A DNA stretch of 64,000 nt from IMG/VR virus record IMGVR_UViG_3300046665_000361, positions 1-64,000 of that record; one strand, 5' to 3'. The notes below the pieces were generated by a model, which was not told the origin of the DNA, ran no database searches, and worked only from the letters and a program-made list of their open reading frames with translations. Source of the stretch: a virus. The position numbers were made by a program, and so were the translations under genes. Shown here piece after piece: positions 27,101 to 35,041 of this stretch (within the stretch, counting starts at the first letter, position 1; every line of letters starts with the position of its first letter).

Positions 27101-28422
27101 CTGACGAAGACATGGGCCTGATCTCAGAAGGTACGGTGGACTCCGGTGACGTAGCCATCATTACCTATCTGGCACCTAACGCTAACATCACTACGGCTCG
27201 GGGCACTACTCGAATCTGGGATAAGAAGCGTGATGGTGCGTCGTCTATCATGTCGACTGCTGCTCTGCTGAGCTTTGGTGCGGATGGTGACGATCCTAAA
27301 CGGATCAACTTCATCAACGTCCAACACGGTCACGGGATCATGACTGTAGGCTCTGAGGTCCAAGGGTGTCGTACCGGGATGGAACGGGTACTGGCTTCTC
27401 GGATGGGTCCTGAGTTTGCGGTTACCGCAGAGCAAGATGGTGAAGTTACTGAAGTGGCTGAAGATTCAATGGCGGTTACCTACAAGGATGGTTCGGTAGG
27501 TAAGTATCCATTGGGTTTGATCCACACCTCCGCGGAAGGTTCTATCTATCCGCACACCATCCTGTCTGGCCTCAAGGTCGGTGAGAAGTTCAAGCAGTTT
27601 GATGTCGTGACGTATAACTCGGGCTTCTTCAAGCCGAGCCCGTTGGATCCTTCTCGTGTCGACTACATGAACGGCTGTATTGGTCGTGTGGCTCTTCGTG
27701 AGGCTACGTACACCGTTGAGGACAGTAGTTCTTTGTCGGTTGCGTTTGCATCGAGGATGTTGACGAACGTTTCAAAGCTCAAACCGGTGCGTATCAACTT
27801 CACTGAAGGGGTTGAGGACTTGGTAAAGGTAGGCGATACGGTCGACCTTGACACAATTCTATGCACGATCAGGGGCGCTGTTTCTTCGGCAGCAGGGCTC
27901 TATGATGACGACACCAGGGAGACGCTGGGTCAATGGGGTGCAGCTGCGCCCAGAGCTAAAGCGGTCGGGGTCGTCGCCGATATCGAAGTGTTCTACAACG
28001 GCGACATCGATGAAATGTCGGATACGCTGCAAGAGATCGTGATTGCGTCTGAAAAGCGTAGACGTCGTGCTGCTAAACGGCTTGGTAAAGATTACACGCC
28101 GGGTGCAGTGCCGCGTAACGTACGGATCGAGGGTTACAATCTCGAAGCCCGTCAAGCGGTCATTCTTGTTTACATCACCACGCCTGTCGGAATGGGTGTA
28201 GGTGACAAATTGGTTATTGCCAACCAGATGAAGTCCACCGTTGGTGCGATCTTGTTTGGTGACAACCGGACTCTGTCTGGTGAAACAGTGGATCTGATCT
28301 TCGGTGCCAAGTCGTGTATCGACCGTATCGTTACCAGCCCATTTGTTATTGGTAGTACCAACACAGCGCTTCGCTACATCGGTGAGTCTGCCTACGAGAT
28401 GTACTTCGGCGACGATCAGTAG
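24142..28422 (+). CDS. Phage RNA polymerase beta subunit, most of it, with N-terminal extension
   Basis: 1426 residues. Beta landmarks run in order: VIKPNGTFLYNGT at about 545-557 (bacterial MTxNGTFIINGT), NPVHALREREVITFGGRGG at 955-973 (fork and rifampicin-pocket region), DDPKR at 1050-1054, GCRTGMER at 1075-1082 (bacterial GTGMER) and GDKLVIANQMK at 1354-1364 with the two active-site lysines at 1356 and 1364. The first 450 residues precede the start of canonical beta and include a strongly acidic linker at about 309-375. The bacterial C-terminal GGQR segment is absent and may be the gene at 8536. ATG at 24142, 16 bases after beta-prime; AAGGGA upstream. Confidence 0.85.
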   Translation: MAEMLQYQQYRLRYTLFRNAQLGLPTTYPIAKLQLPRYSILHYVAVDGVTVGPQASDQIFLTTSQMPFIEHVTKYNNPIGSPIRAFSNVDLMITNYRRVNRIFRPLRKLERLEADPRSTVIFNYSLLAHVVKYAASFRASWYMWRNIYQEVVNKVNELGAVSNRQQFIEMELPEVMPALSALREYSSRQTSDTLSKIRTPELKMVADLFMWSGKMRHMSLLGQIKPEYYSKVNLIVRRMNGWVVLNLGWLNDLRSDVEPVDGEDEKQARERAKGMDPAMFSLRVLKLLTLIHQATTPIATDTAETIVQDPLVEENPEDAAIDVQDFNVDDEDPQQNSEELVDDDAELQALERELEELDKLKESVHHIEEQTDDEGNIIETAPIDIDALIAKGKPAEPGQALINKADEMASKGLLSPGEYRRLVKISNVFETLPDPYGSDKTFKEAMEIPEEDLIIKPVSLTDDDVVTDPSLTHSRVDAMEKQYIEKIMAKDIMRCVSSMQRGAVAITGYSIDRYTDAVNDRETHIVKFTPALGVTSTIKIPVPVIKPNGTFLYNGTNYRMRKQRADLPIRKVSPTRVALSSYYAKVFVERSARKKFSYSNWLLAQLILKCRDPDDAHISKAVISTVANYKADVPLIYSTIAGSIAAFTVDKYDLFFDYNRRVEKMGYSAEELQHEKPGWVLVGRNRKTPLLMGPNGMIYAIEGEGLVDIDTIENLAGIETNPLSTPTYMAEMKIYSKTLPTGFCLAYLLGIDGLLKVIKAKPRRVVIGEKLNLQSNEYAIRFKNETLVFNRDNIYVSMLMSGFNLYQNVIKNYDIELFNDRDVYAAVLDRDGTGSRYLRELDSMNIFFVDPMTEDLLRWMNEPTTYTELLLRAVQMLVTDVVKSRRDDKTGLVQGLERVRGYERIPGMIYETMSKAMRAYNARVASGRSSVQINPNDVTNAIVQDPTTAPVNNINPVHALREREVITFGGRGGRSRRAMVASARLFTDEDMGLISEGTVDSGDVAIITYLAPNANITTARGTTRIWDKKRDGASSIMSTAALLSFGADGDDPKRINFINVQHGHGIMTVGSEVQGCRTGMERVLASRMGPEFAVTAEQDGEVTEVAEDSMAVTYKDGSVGKYPLGLIHTSAEGSIYPHTILSGLKVGEKFKQFDVVTYNSGFFKPSPLDPSRVDYMNGCIGRVALREATYTVEDSSSLSVAFASRMLTNVSKLKPVRINFTEGVEDLVKVGDTVDLDTILCTIRGAVSSAAGLYDDDTRETLGQWGAAAPRAKAVGVVADIEVFYNGDIDEMSDTLQEIVIASEKRRRRAAKRLGKDYTPGAVPRNVRIEGYNLEARQAVILVYITTPVGMGVGDKLVIANQMKSTVGAILFGDNRTLSGETVDLIFGAKSCIDRIVTSPFVIGSTNTALRYIGESAYEMYFGDDQ

Positions 28423-28435
28423 CTTCCCCCTCAAG

Positions 28436-28459
28436 CCACACCCGGATATCCGGGTGTGG
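28436..28459. repeat. Perfect 24-base palindrome
   Basis: CCACACCCGGAT followed directly by its reverse complement, without a loop, between the beta gene and the next plus-strand gene. There is no T-run, so it is a poor terminator; it could be an RNA processing hairpin or a symmetric protein-binding site. Confidence 0.7.
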
Positions 28460-28488
28460 TGATATATGTACACTGGAGATGTGCCCCA

Positions 28489-28689
28489 ATGAGCCAAATC
28501 ACTTCCAACGAAATGAAGAACCTCGTGCCTATCGCGACGGCCATTGCGCTGATCAGCGATATCGCGCTCGAGGTCATCGGTAACGATGTCGCTGCCGTGA
28601 TCGATGGTGAGAAAATCACCCAGTCGAACGTCAAGGTTCTGGCTGCGGCAACCCTCAACAAACTGCTGAGCGAGAAATGCGATGCTTGA
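28489..28689 (+). CDS. Unknown 66-residue helical protein
   Basis: Small helical protein. ATG at 28489 has GGAG ten bases upstream; an in-frame GTG-less extension to 28456 would start inside the palindrome's end and lacks a ribosome site. Its last eight bases overlap the start of the next gene. It lies at the head of the head-protein block and may be a small partner or scaffold of the next product. No motif recognised. Confidence 0.6.
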   Translation: MSQITSNEMKNLVPIATAIALISDIALEVIGNDVAAVIDGEKITQSNVKVLAAATLNKLLSEKCDA

Positions 28690-30073
28690 TCCCAAAGCTA
28701 TTTCGGTCGCCATTGCGCTGACCCAGGACTACAGCAATCGCGGTATCAGCATCAGCTGCGTACCTGATACGCCGATGTCGATGATCTGCCGTGAGACTCC
28801 GATGGATGGCGTCTTGATTCCGGAGAAGTTCGATTTCGAATCCGGTTCGAAGATGCTGCTCGAGCTCAGCCGTTGTCCAGAACATGCTGCTGCGTTTGCC
28901 GAGATCAAGATTCTCGCCATCGGCGGTGTTCGTAACACCCTGGACTTCACCCGCAATACGGTGAACCCACACATCCGCAAAGTTATCGATGCTTATGCTG
29001 CGGTAATGGAAGGTAGCGATATCGTCCCTCTGCCGTACAACGTCGAGTACTACTACCTGCCTGAAGTGTTCCAACACAGCGCCGGCCGCGAGTACGTTGA
29101 AGGTTGGGAGAACTCTCCTCAGGTGTCTTCTCCAGGTTTGGTCAATCTCGGCGCCTACGAGTTTTCGGAGATCGAATCTCTGGCCAAGTTGACTGACGAC
29201 GGTGGCTTCAACGATCTGCTGGCAGAACTGCTGGCTGATGACGATAGCGCTGGTTACAAGGCTATCTACGAAGTCCTGTCGGGCCGTACTGACGTCAACA
29301 ACATCGACGTCAACTTCACCCTGCCACTGGCCATCGTTGTGCGTAACATCGAAGTGCCTAAGCAAGGCGTCACGATGAATGCTGAGCAATACGGCATGAA
29401 CCGTAGCCTGGTCGCTAACGTCGCTGCCAAGCGCGCCCTGAAGACCATCATCCAGAACTCCCATTCGACCAACACCATGGCTCTGTACCGCGGTGCTGAA
29501 CGCGCTACCAACGGCGTGATCAAGGTCAATGGCGATGTCTACAGCGAAATGCTGGATCGTGGCCTGACCATCGAAGCACTGATCGGTAACGAAATCGTCG
29601 GCCGTAAGTTCTACGGTAAGGAATTGCTCGAAGTCACCAACATCGAGTTCCTGACCGAAGCCTACGAGCGTGATCGTGCTGTGCGTCAACGTGCCCATGT
29701 GGCTGACCTGCAACGTCGTTCCCGTCAGGCGATTCAATCGACCCTGCGCGATGACCTGAACCAGATCGCCACTGCCGGTAACTTCGTTATCGAAACCGAC
29801 AGCCAAGAGAAGGCCTGGAGCCGTCTGCGTTCGTTCATGGATTCGCTCTTCAAGAACGAGTTCGCGAACTACGAGCCGACTTCCGTCATTGCGGCTGCCG
29901 TCTGTTACGTCTGGTACTCGCACACCGATGCGGCGCGTTTCATCGACATCCTGTTCGATGTCGAAAGCCGTAACAAGGGCATGGACAAGAAAGAGCTGGC
30001 CACTCTGGCCACTCTGCAATATCTCTGCTCGTGGGTGCTGAGTCAGCTGACCTGCTCCAAACCAGACGCTTAA
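28682..30073 (+). CDS. Probable virion protein downstream of RNA polymerase
   Basis: 463 residues, mixed alpha/beta, no catalytic motif. A central Arg-rich helix (about residues 335-365) and an aromatic C-terminal helical region are visible. It is co-translated with the 66-residue gene and followed after 15 bases by another unknown gene and then the candidate prohead protease, an order similar to that around phiKZ genes 175-180. Codon choice is biased to C-ending codons, as in well expressed genes of this window. Structural role inferred. Confidence 0.55.
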   Translation: MLDPKAISVAIALTQDYSNRGISISCVPDTPMSMICRETPMDGVLIPEKFDFESGSKMLLELSRCPEHAAAFAEIKILAIGGVRNTLDFTRNTVNPHIRKVIDAYAAVMEGSDIVPLPYNVEYYYLPEVFQHSAGREYVEGWENSPQVSSPGLVNLGAYEFSEIESLAKLTDDGGFNDLLAELLADDDSAGYKAIYEVLSGRTDVNNIDVNFTLPLAIVVRNIEVPKQGVTMNAEQYGMNRSLVANVAAKRALKTIIQNSHSTNTMALYRGAERATNGVIKVNGDVYSEMLDRGLTIEALIGNEIVGRKFYGKELLEVTNIEFLTEAYERDRAVRQRAHVADLQRRSRQAIQSTLRDDLNQIATAGNFVIETDSQEKAWSRLRSFMDSLFKNEFANYEPTSVIAAAVCYVWYSHTDAARFIDILFDVESRNKGMDKKELATLATLQYLCSWVLSQLTCSKPDA

Positions 30074-30088
30074 TCATCGAGGTGGCTC

Positions 30089-30811
30089 ATGCAGTCGAGT
30101 ATTTTCAAACGCGACAAGGCACGGGTCAATCGAGCATTCAAGAAGGCTGGTGATTCATTGATCGCTTTGGAGCCGCTTCGGATTCATATCCCGGAACGGT
30201 TCCTTGAGCGTGATCTTGCTGTGATCGAGGATGTCTCGTACATCCTTGGTTGCTATGCAATCATTACTGAGGACAACTATTACGCACCTACACTCGTCCC
30301 AGCCATGCTCAAGACTGAGTTCGATCGCATTGGTCGTACTGTAATCAACGATGTTGGTTATGTCGAGTTGGCTTTCGATAAGGGTTCGAAGATCGTTGCT
30401 TCAACCAACCCCGTAGTGCTGGATAACCTGCCCCACCGTATTTATACCGAGTTCCACGGTAAAGGTCGCATTCCGTGGTATTACGACAAAGATGACCTGC
30501 CCTTCGTCTTTGCACAATCGCCGAAATACAATGGTGTGACATTAGGCGCCGATCCTGCCATCTGGGAATACGTTTCTGCTTCCCTGTGTCGAGATCCGGA
30601 TGATCCTACTCGTTACTTCCGTCAAATTCCAAACTCCAAGGCTATTTCGAAAACCAAGGAACCTTACTTCGTGGCTTTACGTAACGTAAGCTTCGGTAGT
30701 ACGAACGTGACATCCAAGTTGGGTGGATCGTACGCTGACCCAGGTTTGACCAGTGCGCTGGCTAACCCGTCTGAAAGGCCTGAACGTTTCGAATCGGTAT
30801 TGAGGGCATAA
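30089..30811 (+). CDS. Probable head-block protein, 240 residues
   Basis: Not recognised. Basic N-terminus, beta-rich middle with several Pro/Tyr/Asp motifs, disordered C-terminal tail. ATG at 30089 with GAGGTG five bases upstream. It lies directly before the candidate prohead protease gene with 11 bases between, so it is probably part of head assembly. Confidence 0.5.
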   Translation: MQSSIFKRDKARVNRAFKKAGDSLIALEPLRIHIPERFLERDLAVIEDVSYILGCYAIITEDNYYAPTLVPAMLKTEFDRIGRTVINDVGYVELAFDKGSKIVASTNPVVLDNLPHRIYTEFHGKGRIPWYYDKDDLPFVFAQSPKYNGVTLGADPAIWEYVSASLCRDPDDPTRYFRQIPNSKAISKTKEPYFVALRNVSFGSTNVTSKLGGSYADPGLTSALANPSERPERFESVLRA

Positions 30812-30822
30812 AGGACATCATC

Positions 30823-31617
30823 ATGGCTAGTGCCGCTATTGCCACCTCTCCCTCCATGTCGTACGGTAACATTGCGTTACCTTCCAGCGGCAAACAGGGT
30901 ATCTTGAAAAAGCTTGACTCCGGCTATGTCGAAATCATTCTCGGCGCGTTTGGAACCTTTGGAAATGGCGACTGGCTGTACGACACCGCTTCAGCGATGA
31001 AGGTGTTCAACAGCGATCCCGATTTCCGTCGGATGCTCGAAGCTGGGCGTCTGAAAAGTGAGTGGGGTCATCCAGTTCGTCCACCTGGCCTTACTGATGC
31101 TGAGTGGTTCATTCGGATCTGTACGATCTACGAGCCAAACGTTTCCTCGCACATCCGCCGGGTGACTCCGTCGTTCGACACCATCGTTGATGCTAAGGGC
31201 CGTAAGGTCGTTGCTATCATCGGTGAAGTGAAAGGGTCTGGTCCACATTCTCGTGAATTCAACGAGTCTCTGGAGAACCCTCACGAAGACGTGAACTACT
31301 CCATCCGTTGCTTTGCCGAGAAGAACTTCTCCAACTCGACGAAGTACATGAAGAAGATCGTCAACTGGGACAGCGTAACTGACCCCGGCGTGCCGATTGC
31401 CAACAAATACGCCACACCGAGCATGGAATCTCGTTTCCAAGTGGCGCGGATGTTGGATGAAGCCGAGTTCGATCTGGACCGTATTCGTGAAGGTCTGATC
31501 ACTCCGTCTAACGACGAGAGCTTCGAATCTTCTGCAAAACCTGCTCGCGCTATTTTCCAATCGCTCTACGAGAGCACCACCACTCGCATTGCGATGCCAG
31601 CTGCTCTTGCCTGGTAA
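30823..31617 (+). CDS. Candidate prohead protease
   Basis: 264 residues. An SEWGHP segment with H83 followed about 55 residues later by a strand VVAIIGEVKGSG with S139 (or S143) resembles the His and Ser sites of T4 gp21-type prohead proteases, in which a GHP motif carries the histidine. The length is typical of that family, the C-terminus is a removable helical tail, and a candidate substrate (inner-head protein with propeptide) follows. phiKZ gp175 is the equivalent protease near the polymerase genes. It would mature head proteins at small-residue-x-Glu sites. ATG at 30823, AAAGGA upstream. Confidence 0.6.
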   Translation: MASAAIATSPSMSYGNIALPSSGKQGILKKLDSGYVEIILGAFGTFGNGDWLYDTASAMKVFNSDPDFRRMLEAGRLKSEWGHPVRPPGLTDAEWFIRICTIYEPNVSSHIRRVTPSFDTIVDAKGRKVVAIIGEVKGSGPHSREFNESLENPHEDVNYSIRCFAEKNFSNSTKYMKKIVNWDSVTDPGVPIANKYATPSMESRFQVARMLDEAEFDLDRIREGLITPSNDESFESSAKPARAIFQSLYESTTTRIAMPAALAW

Positions 31618-31641
31618 CCGCTAACGCCAAGGAATGTTTCC

Positions 31642-33057
31642 ATGTTCAATAACGATTTGCTGAACTACGCCACCGAATCTGGCGTTGTAGAAGAAGAGCA
31701 GGTTAGCGGTCAGAACGACGCGCTGGTCGATGTGTTGGTAAACGAAGCTGCCTCGTCGCCTTCTGAAACCGTTACTTCGGTAATGGATCAGGCTGAATCG
31801 ACTGCTGAAGTGGCCGAACAGCTGGAAGACCTGGCTGATCGTGCTGAAGCTGTGGCTGAGAAGGCCCAGGAAGCTGCTCAGGGCACCGGCGTCGTACCTG
31901 CCGATGTGGTGGTAGCCACTGAGAGCATGCACCGCGAATACGCGACTGTGATGCGTGCTTACAAATTGGTCATGCCTGCAACCAGTTTCGAAGCGGCTGG
32001 TAGTGACTACGAACGTCTGCGCGGTATTGCTACCGATGCTCGCCGTACTGCCAACCTCGCTCGCGGTAGCCGTGATGCGATGCTCGACTACAGCGAAGAA
32101 GGTGCGCTGCTGTCCTTCATTCGTCGTGATGCTTCGAAGCTCGATACCGCTCGTCAAGCCCTGGGCACAGCGGGCAGTAATCTTCAGCGCCATATCGACA
32201 ACGTTCGTGAAAAACCGGTCGGCATCAAGAACATGGCGTTTGCCCGGTTCATGACTCGCGAAGGTCAGCCGGTGAAAGATCTTCCTCGAGCTTTGACCGA
32301 AGAAGCTACTTATCTCGGTAAAGTGCACGATGCGGCGCAGGCCGGTGCTGTAGCGCTGGGCGCAATGGCTGATCAGCTGGCTGGCGGTGCTCCAGTTACC
32401 ACGTTGATCAACCGCGCCAATATTTTTGGCGCGCTGAGTCAGCTCGAAACGAACCAAGGTCAGCTGATGGGTAACTTCAGCTTCCGGATCAATAGTGGCA
32501 ACAACACCATGCCTGGTGTCAGCGCTCCAAAGTTCTCCCGAGTCAGCGAGAACAAAGTCAATGGTAAAGACATTGTCTGGGGCATTATCGGTGCGTACGG
32601 CGGCGCTTTCCTCGGTTATAACGCTGGTGCGCTGGTTGTACTCGGCGGTGTTATGGCCGGGATTGCGGTGCCATTGTCGCTGATTACTGCTGCCACAATC
32701 GGCGGCACGGCGGCGCTTAGTAAAGCGACTTACAACAGCTCCGCTGACCACACCGAAGTTAAATCTCAGGCTGGCGTCAAAGATCTCCAAACGAGTATCA
32801 ATCTCGTACTGGGCTTCCGTCGTTACCTGGATTACAAAGTCGACTCCGATACCATCCAGGCCAAGATCAAAGCTGCGCGCGGTGCCGGCAAGAGTTTGGC
32901 TGGGGAAGATCGTAAGCTGCACAACTCGGCATGCGACGAGATGGAAACGAGTCTCTCTCGTCTTGTCAGGTTGGCAGAGTTGGTGTACGAACAAGCGTTC
33001 TATGACACCACCATGCTGGCTGCTCTGGTCGATGGTCTGGTTAACCGGTCGCATTGA
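31642..33057 (+). CDS. Candidate inner-head protein with acidic propeptide
   Basis: 471 residues. The first 80 are Glu/Ala/Val-rich and helical, with several A/S-x-E sites (for example STAE and AVAE) like those cut by phiKZ-type prohead proteases. The middle is helical; residues about 311-362 are Gly/Ala/Val-rich and hydrophobic, unusual for a head protein and able to insert in a membrane. The gene follows the candidate protease directly. phiKZ-like heads contain a protein inner body whose proteins are processed this way. A membrane-active ejected protein is the alternative. Confidence 0.5.
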   Translation: MFNNDLLNYATESGVVEEEQVSGQNDALVDVLVNEAASSPSETVTSVMDQAESTAEVAEQLEDLADRAEAVAEKAQEAAQGTGVVPADVVVATESMHREYATVMRAYKLVMPATSFEAAGSDYERLRGIATDARRTANLARGSRDAMLDYSEEGALLSFIRRDASKLDTARQALGTAGSNLQRHIDNVREKPVGIKNMAFARFMTREGQPVKDLPRALTEEATYLGKVHDAAQAGAVALGAMADQLAGGAPVTTLINRANIFGALSQLETNQGQLMGNFSFRINSGNNTMPGVSAPKFSRVSENKVNGKDIVWGIIGAYGGAFLGYNAGALVVLGGVMAGIAVPLSLITAATIGGTAALSKATYNSSADHTEVKSQAGVKDLQTSINLVLGFRRYLDYKVDSDTIQAKIKAARGAGKSLAGEDRKLHNSACDEMETSLSRLVRLAELVYEQAFYDTTMLAALVDGLVNRSH

Positions 33058-33063
33058 TAATAC

Positions 33064-33093
33064 CCACCTACTGGCCGCAAGGCCAGTAGGTGG
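33064..33093 (+). terminator. 13-bp hairpin with GCAA loop
   Basis: CCACCTACTGGCC at 33064-33076 pairs perfectly with 33081-33093. It ends the virion block (last stop 33057) just before a promoter-like element. No T-run follows. Confidence 0.7.
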
Positions 33094-33124
33094 TCTATGT
33101 CGTAAATATTCGTAATCAAAAAAG

Positions 33125-33149
33125 TTACAGTCATACATTGTTGGCATGA
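33125..33149 (+). promoter_or_regulatory. Bipartite promoter-like element, copy 2
   Basis: TTACAGTCATACATT at 33125-33139, identical to the copy at 528, then seven bases and TGAATACA. The gene it serves starts at 33182. The element directly follows a hairpin that closes the upstream block. Confidence 0.65.
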
Positions 33150-33181
33150 ATACAAACAACATATCGACCGAGGAGGTCACC

Positions 33182-33466
33182 ATGCAAACTCTTATCACTC
33201 GTCCAACCATCGCTGACGTTACTAACCTCAACGACATGGTCGCTTACCTGTGCCTCGAAATCAAGAGCGCTAAGGATAAGCAAGAAGCGCTGTTCAAGAA
33301 AGCTCTGGTTACTCAGTGCTTCTACAAGCGTACCGAACTGCTGGCTATGATCGATAACCTGAATGTCCAGGAAACCGATCTGACCAAGCACATGCATTCC
33401 GTGCACTACCAAGCACTGGAAGTAATGGGCGACGACGACTTCGTTGTCGCTCTGTTGGCTGCTTAA
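33182..33466 (+). CDS. Unknown 94-residue helical protein
   Basis: ATG at 33182 is supported by GAGGAGGT six bases upstream; an in-frame ATG at 33146 lies inside the promoter-like element and is not used. The protein is helical and acidic with no recognised motif. It is the first gene behind promoter copy 2 and is followed by a gene with the same strong AGGAGGTCAC ribosome site, so both are probably highly expressed soon after infection. Confidence 0.65.
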   Translation: MQTLITRPTIADVTNLNDMVAYLCLEIKSAKDKQEALFKKALVTQCFYKRTELLAMIDNLNVQETDLTKHMHSVHYQALEVMGDDDFVVALLAA

Positions 33467-33497
33467 TCAATCTCGACCAACGACCTAGGAGGTCACT

Positions 33498-33959
33498 ATG
33501 AACCGCACTACTCATTCTCTGTTCATCGAAATGTTCGACGCTATCACTGTTGAACTCCCTTACAATCATGACACCATGCCGAACGAAACCAATTACTTCA
33601 ACGGCCTGGTGGATCTGGACCTCGGCCTGGAAGTCGGTGAGCGCTTCAAGATCAAAACTGCTCCCGGCAATGACCGCAAGATCATTGGCGTCGTTACCCC
33701 AGTCGGTAATCTGGTGTTCTTTGAACGCTTCACCAACGGCGAATCCGGTGTCGTGATCATCCAGCCGAGTGACAATCTGCGCGGTATCGCATCTACCGGT
33801 TCGTCTACTGTCGAACAGCTGGATTCACTGATGGGCGGTGTCGGTAATTACAACAACATCGGCAAGACCCTGAAGCGCATTATCACCATCTACAATAAAC
33901 GTGAGAGTGCTGCCGAAGAGCTGCCTAACGGCCCGGATACTTTCCGCGCCAGCGAGTAA
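33498..33959 (+). CDS. Unknown 153-residue beta-rich protein
   Basis: Second gene behind promoter copy 2. Ribosome site AGGAGG, ATG at 33498. The sequence is mixed beta with many Gly/Asn turns and a helical C-terminal third, compatible with a small globular binding protein. No family recognised. Both genes here are compact and far better supplied with translation signals than the virion genes upstream. Confidence 0.65.
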   Translation: MNRTTHSLFIEMFDAITVELPYNHDTMPNETNYFNGLVDLDLGLEVGERFKIKTAPGNDRKIIGVVTPVGNLVFFERFTNGESGVVIIQPSDNLRGIASTGSSTVEQLDSLMGGVGNYNNIGKTLKRIITIYNKRESAAEELPNGPDTFRASE

Positions 33960-33975
33960 GCTTCAAACAAACAAA

Positions 33976-34000
33976 TTTCAATCACACATAGTCTACTTGA
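33976..34000 (+). promoter_or_regulatory. Bipartite promoter-like element, copy 3
   Basis: TTTCAATCACACATA at 33976-33990, seven bases, TGAATACA from 33998. It diverges in the first half but keeps ACACAT and the TGAATACA of copy 2. It lies 44 bases before the start at 34044. Confidence 0.55.
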
Positions 34001-34043
34001 ATACACAACCGTGTTCGACTAATTACATTCTGGAGTATTACGC

Positions 34044-34283
34044 ATGTCCGGTGAAGTCCTGGTAACTGTTGCTAAAGCTGGTAGCCTGCTGAGCAAAGCC
34101 AAAGCCCTCGCATCCGCCCATCCTGTTGCAGCCGGTGCTGTAGCCGCTCTGGGTCTCACTGCTGTCGTTGCCGGCAGCTGGTGGGGTGCCAAGAAAGCCT
34201 TCGGCGATAAGCCCGCCGCAGCGCCTGCTGCTAAACCTGCGGAACCTGTGAAACCGGCCGAGCCTGCTCAGCCAGCGTCTTAA
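34044..34283 (+). CDS. 79-residue single-span membrane protein with Ala/Pro/Lys tail
   Basis: The N-terminal 25 residues are an amphipathic Ala/Lys helix, residues about 27-47 a membrane segment, and the last 25 a repeat-like Pro/Ala/Lys/Glu tail, disordered and reminiscent of TonB or histone-like linkers. ATG at 34044, TGGAG upstream. It is a single-gene unit between promoter copy 3 and a terminator. Function unknown; interference with an envelope process is one possibility, not shown. Confidence 0.6.
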   Translation: MSGEVLVTVAKAGSLLSKAKALASAHPVAAGAVAALGLTAVVAGSWWGAKKAFGDKPAAAPAAKPAEPVKPAEPAQPAS

Positions 34284-34292
34284 CAGACACAA

Positions 34293-34336
34293 GGATCAGC
34301 TGGGCGCAAGCCCAGCTGTATCCATTTCTTTTTTTA
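34293..34336 (+). terminator. Intrinsic terminator
   Basis: Stem AGCTGGGC at 34298-34305 with GCCCAGCT at 34310-34317, GCAA loop, further pairing outside, and a T-run at 34325-34336. Confidence 0.85.
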
Positions 34337-34347
34337 TTCAAAAGGTT

Positions 34348-34372
34348 TTACAGTCACACATTACAATGGTGA
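34348..34372 (+). promoter_or_regulatory. Bipartite promoter-like element, copy 4
   Basis: TTACAGTCACACATT at 34348-34362, seven bases, TGACATAG from 34370. It follows the terminator at once; the next start is at 34472, leaving a leader of about 90 bases. Confidence 0.65.
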
Positions 34373-34471
34373 CATAGCGTCTCACCTAGAGTCAGTTGAG
34401 TAAATACTTACACAGCTAGGCTCTCATGTGAAAGAATTGTTCACCCACCCACGATGTAAGGAATGCCTTTC

Positions 34472-34930
34472 ATGGCCAAAGAAATCTCCCCCGAGACCAA
34501 AAGCTTCGCTGACGATCTGGAAGCTGACGGTACTGTCAACTCCGATACCGGTCATAGCGAAACCCCGAACTTCAAGACCATCGCCGAGAAGCACCTGCCG
34601 GCTGGCCTGACTTTTGAACTGCTCGAAGCTGCTCACGACTTCACCATCACTGCCGGCGTTGCTAACACCCTGGCGGCGGGTAACCTGCTGAAGAAAGCCA
34701 TGGTTGCTAACTCCGGCCTGGAAAGCGGCACGCTGAAAAACAACCTGGGCTTTGCTGCACTGGAAACCAGTTACACCCGTCGCAAAAGCGGCAAGGTCGG
34801 TGAGAAGGAATGGACCCGCTACGGCGTGGCCAAAACCGACATCGTCATGGGCACCGGTCGCAAGAAGGCTCAGCTGAACGCCGTCTACACGCACCTGTCC
34901 GAAGAAGCCGAGTCCGTCTTCAGCAACTAA
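34472..34930 (+). CDS. Unknown 152-residue protein, likely abundant
   Basis: ATG at 34472 has AAGGA about nine bases upstream; the in-frame ATG at 34463 touches that site. Codons are strongly biased to C-ending and preferred ones (CTG, AAC, GGC), more than the neighbours, suggesting high expression. The protein is helical, with a basic patch TRRKSGK near residue 110, and could bind nucleic acid. It is a single-gene unit between promoter copy 4 and a hairpin. Family unknown. Confidence 0.65.
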   Translation: MAKEISPETKSFADDLEADGTVNSDTGHSETPNFKTIAEKHLPAGLTFELLEAAHDFTITAGVANTLAAGNLLKKAMVANSGLESGTLKNNLGFAALETSYTRRKSGKVGEKEWTRYGVAKTDIVMGTGRKKAQLNAVYTHLSEEAESVFSN

Positions 34931-34980
34931 TGCCTGGCGCCTGTCGAGGGTGGGCCGATCTCTCGACAGTAGTCGACATC

Positions 34981-35029
34981 ATACAGCGGGGCCTCGTGCT
35001 CCGCTGTATGCTCTATCTTTATTTTGTAT
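34981..35029 (+). terminator. Terminator-like hairpin of the ATACAGCGGGG family
   Basis: A 12-bp stem with one GU pair (34981-34992 with 34998-35009) followed by a T-rich tail. Its arm shares ATACAGCGGGG with the hairpins at 13664 and 48155. A second smaller stem, CTGTCGAG with CTCGACAG, lies just before it (34941-34969). Confidence 0.7.
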
Positions 35030-35041
35030 TAGGGGTAAATC

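Noticed and set aside
28655-30019. Minus-strand open frame of 454 codons opposite the 463-residue gene
   Set aside because: Antisense shadow; C-ending codon bias on the plus strand keeps the opposite frame open.
28682-30073. Major capsid protein
   Set aside because: The position in the head block suggests it, but 463 residues is far below the roughly 750 of phiKZ-like capsid proteins and no supporting pattern was seen.
31621-33237. Minus-strand open frame of 538 codons opposite the candidate inner-head gene
   Set aside because: Antisense shadow; the plus-strand gene has a ribosome site and neighbours in line.
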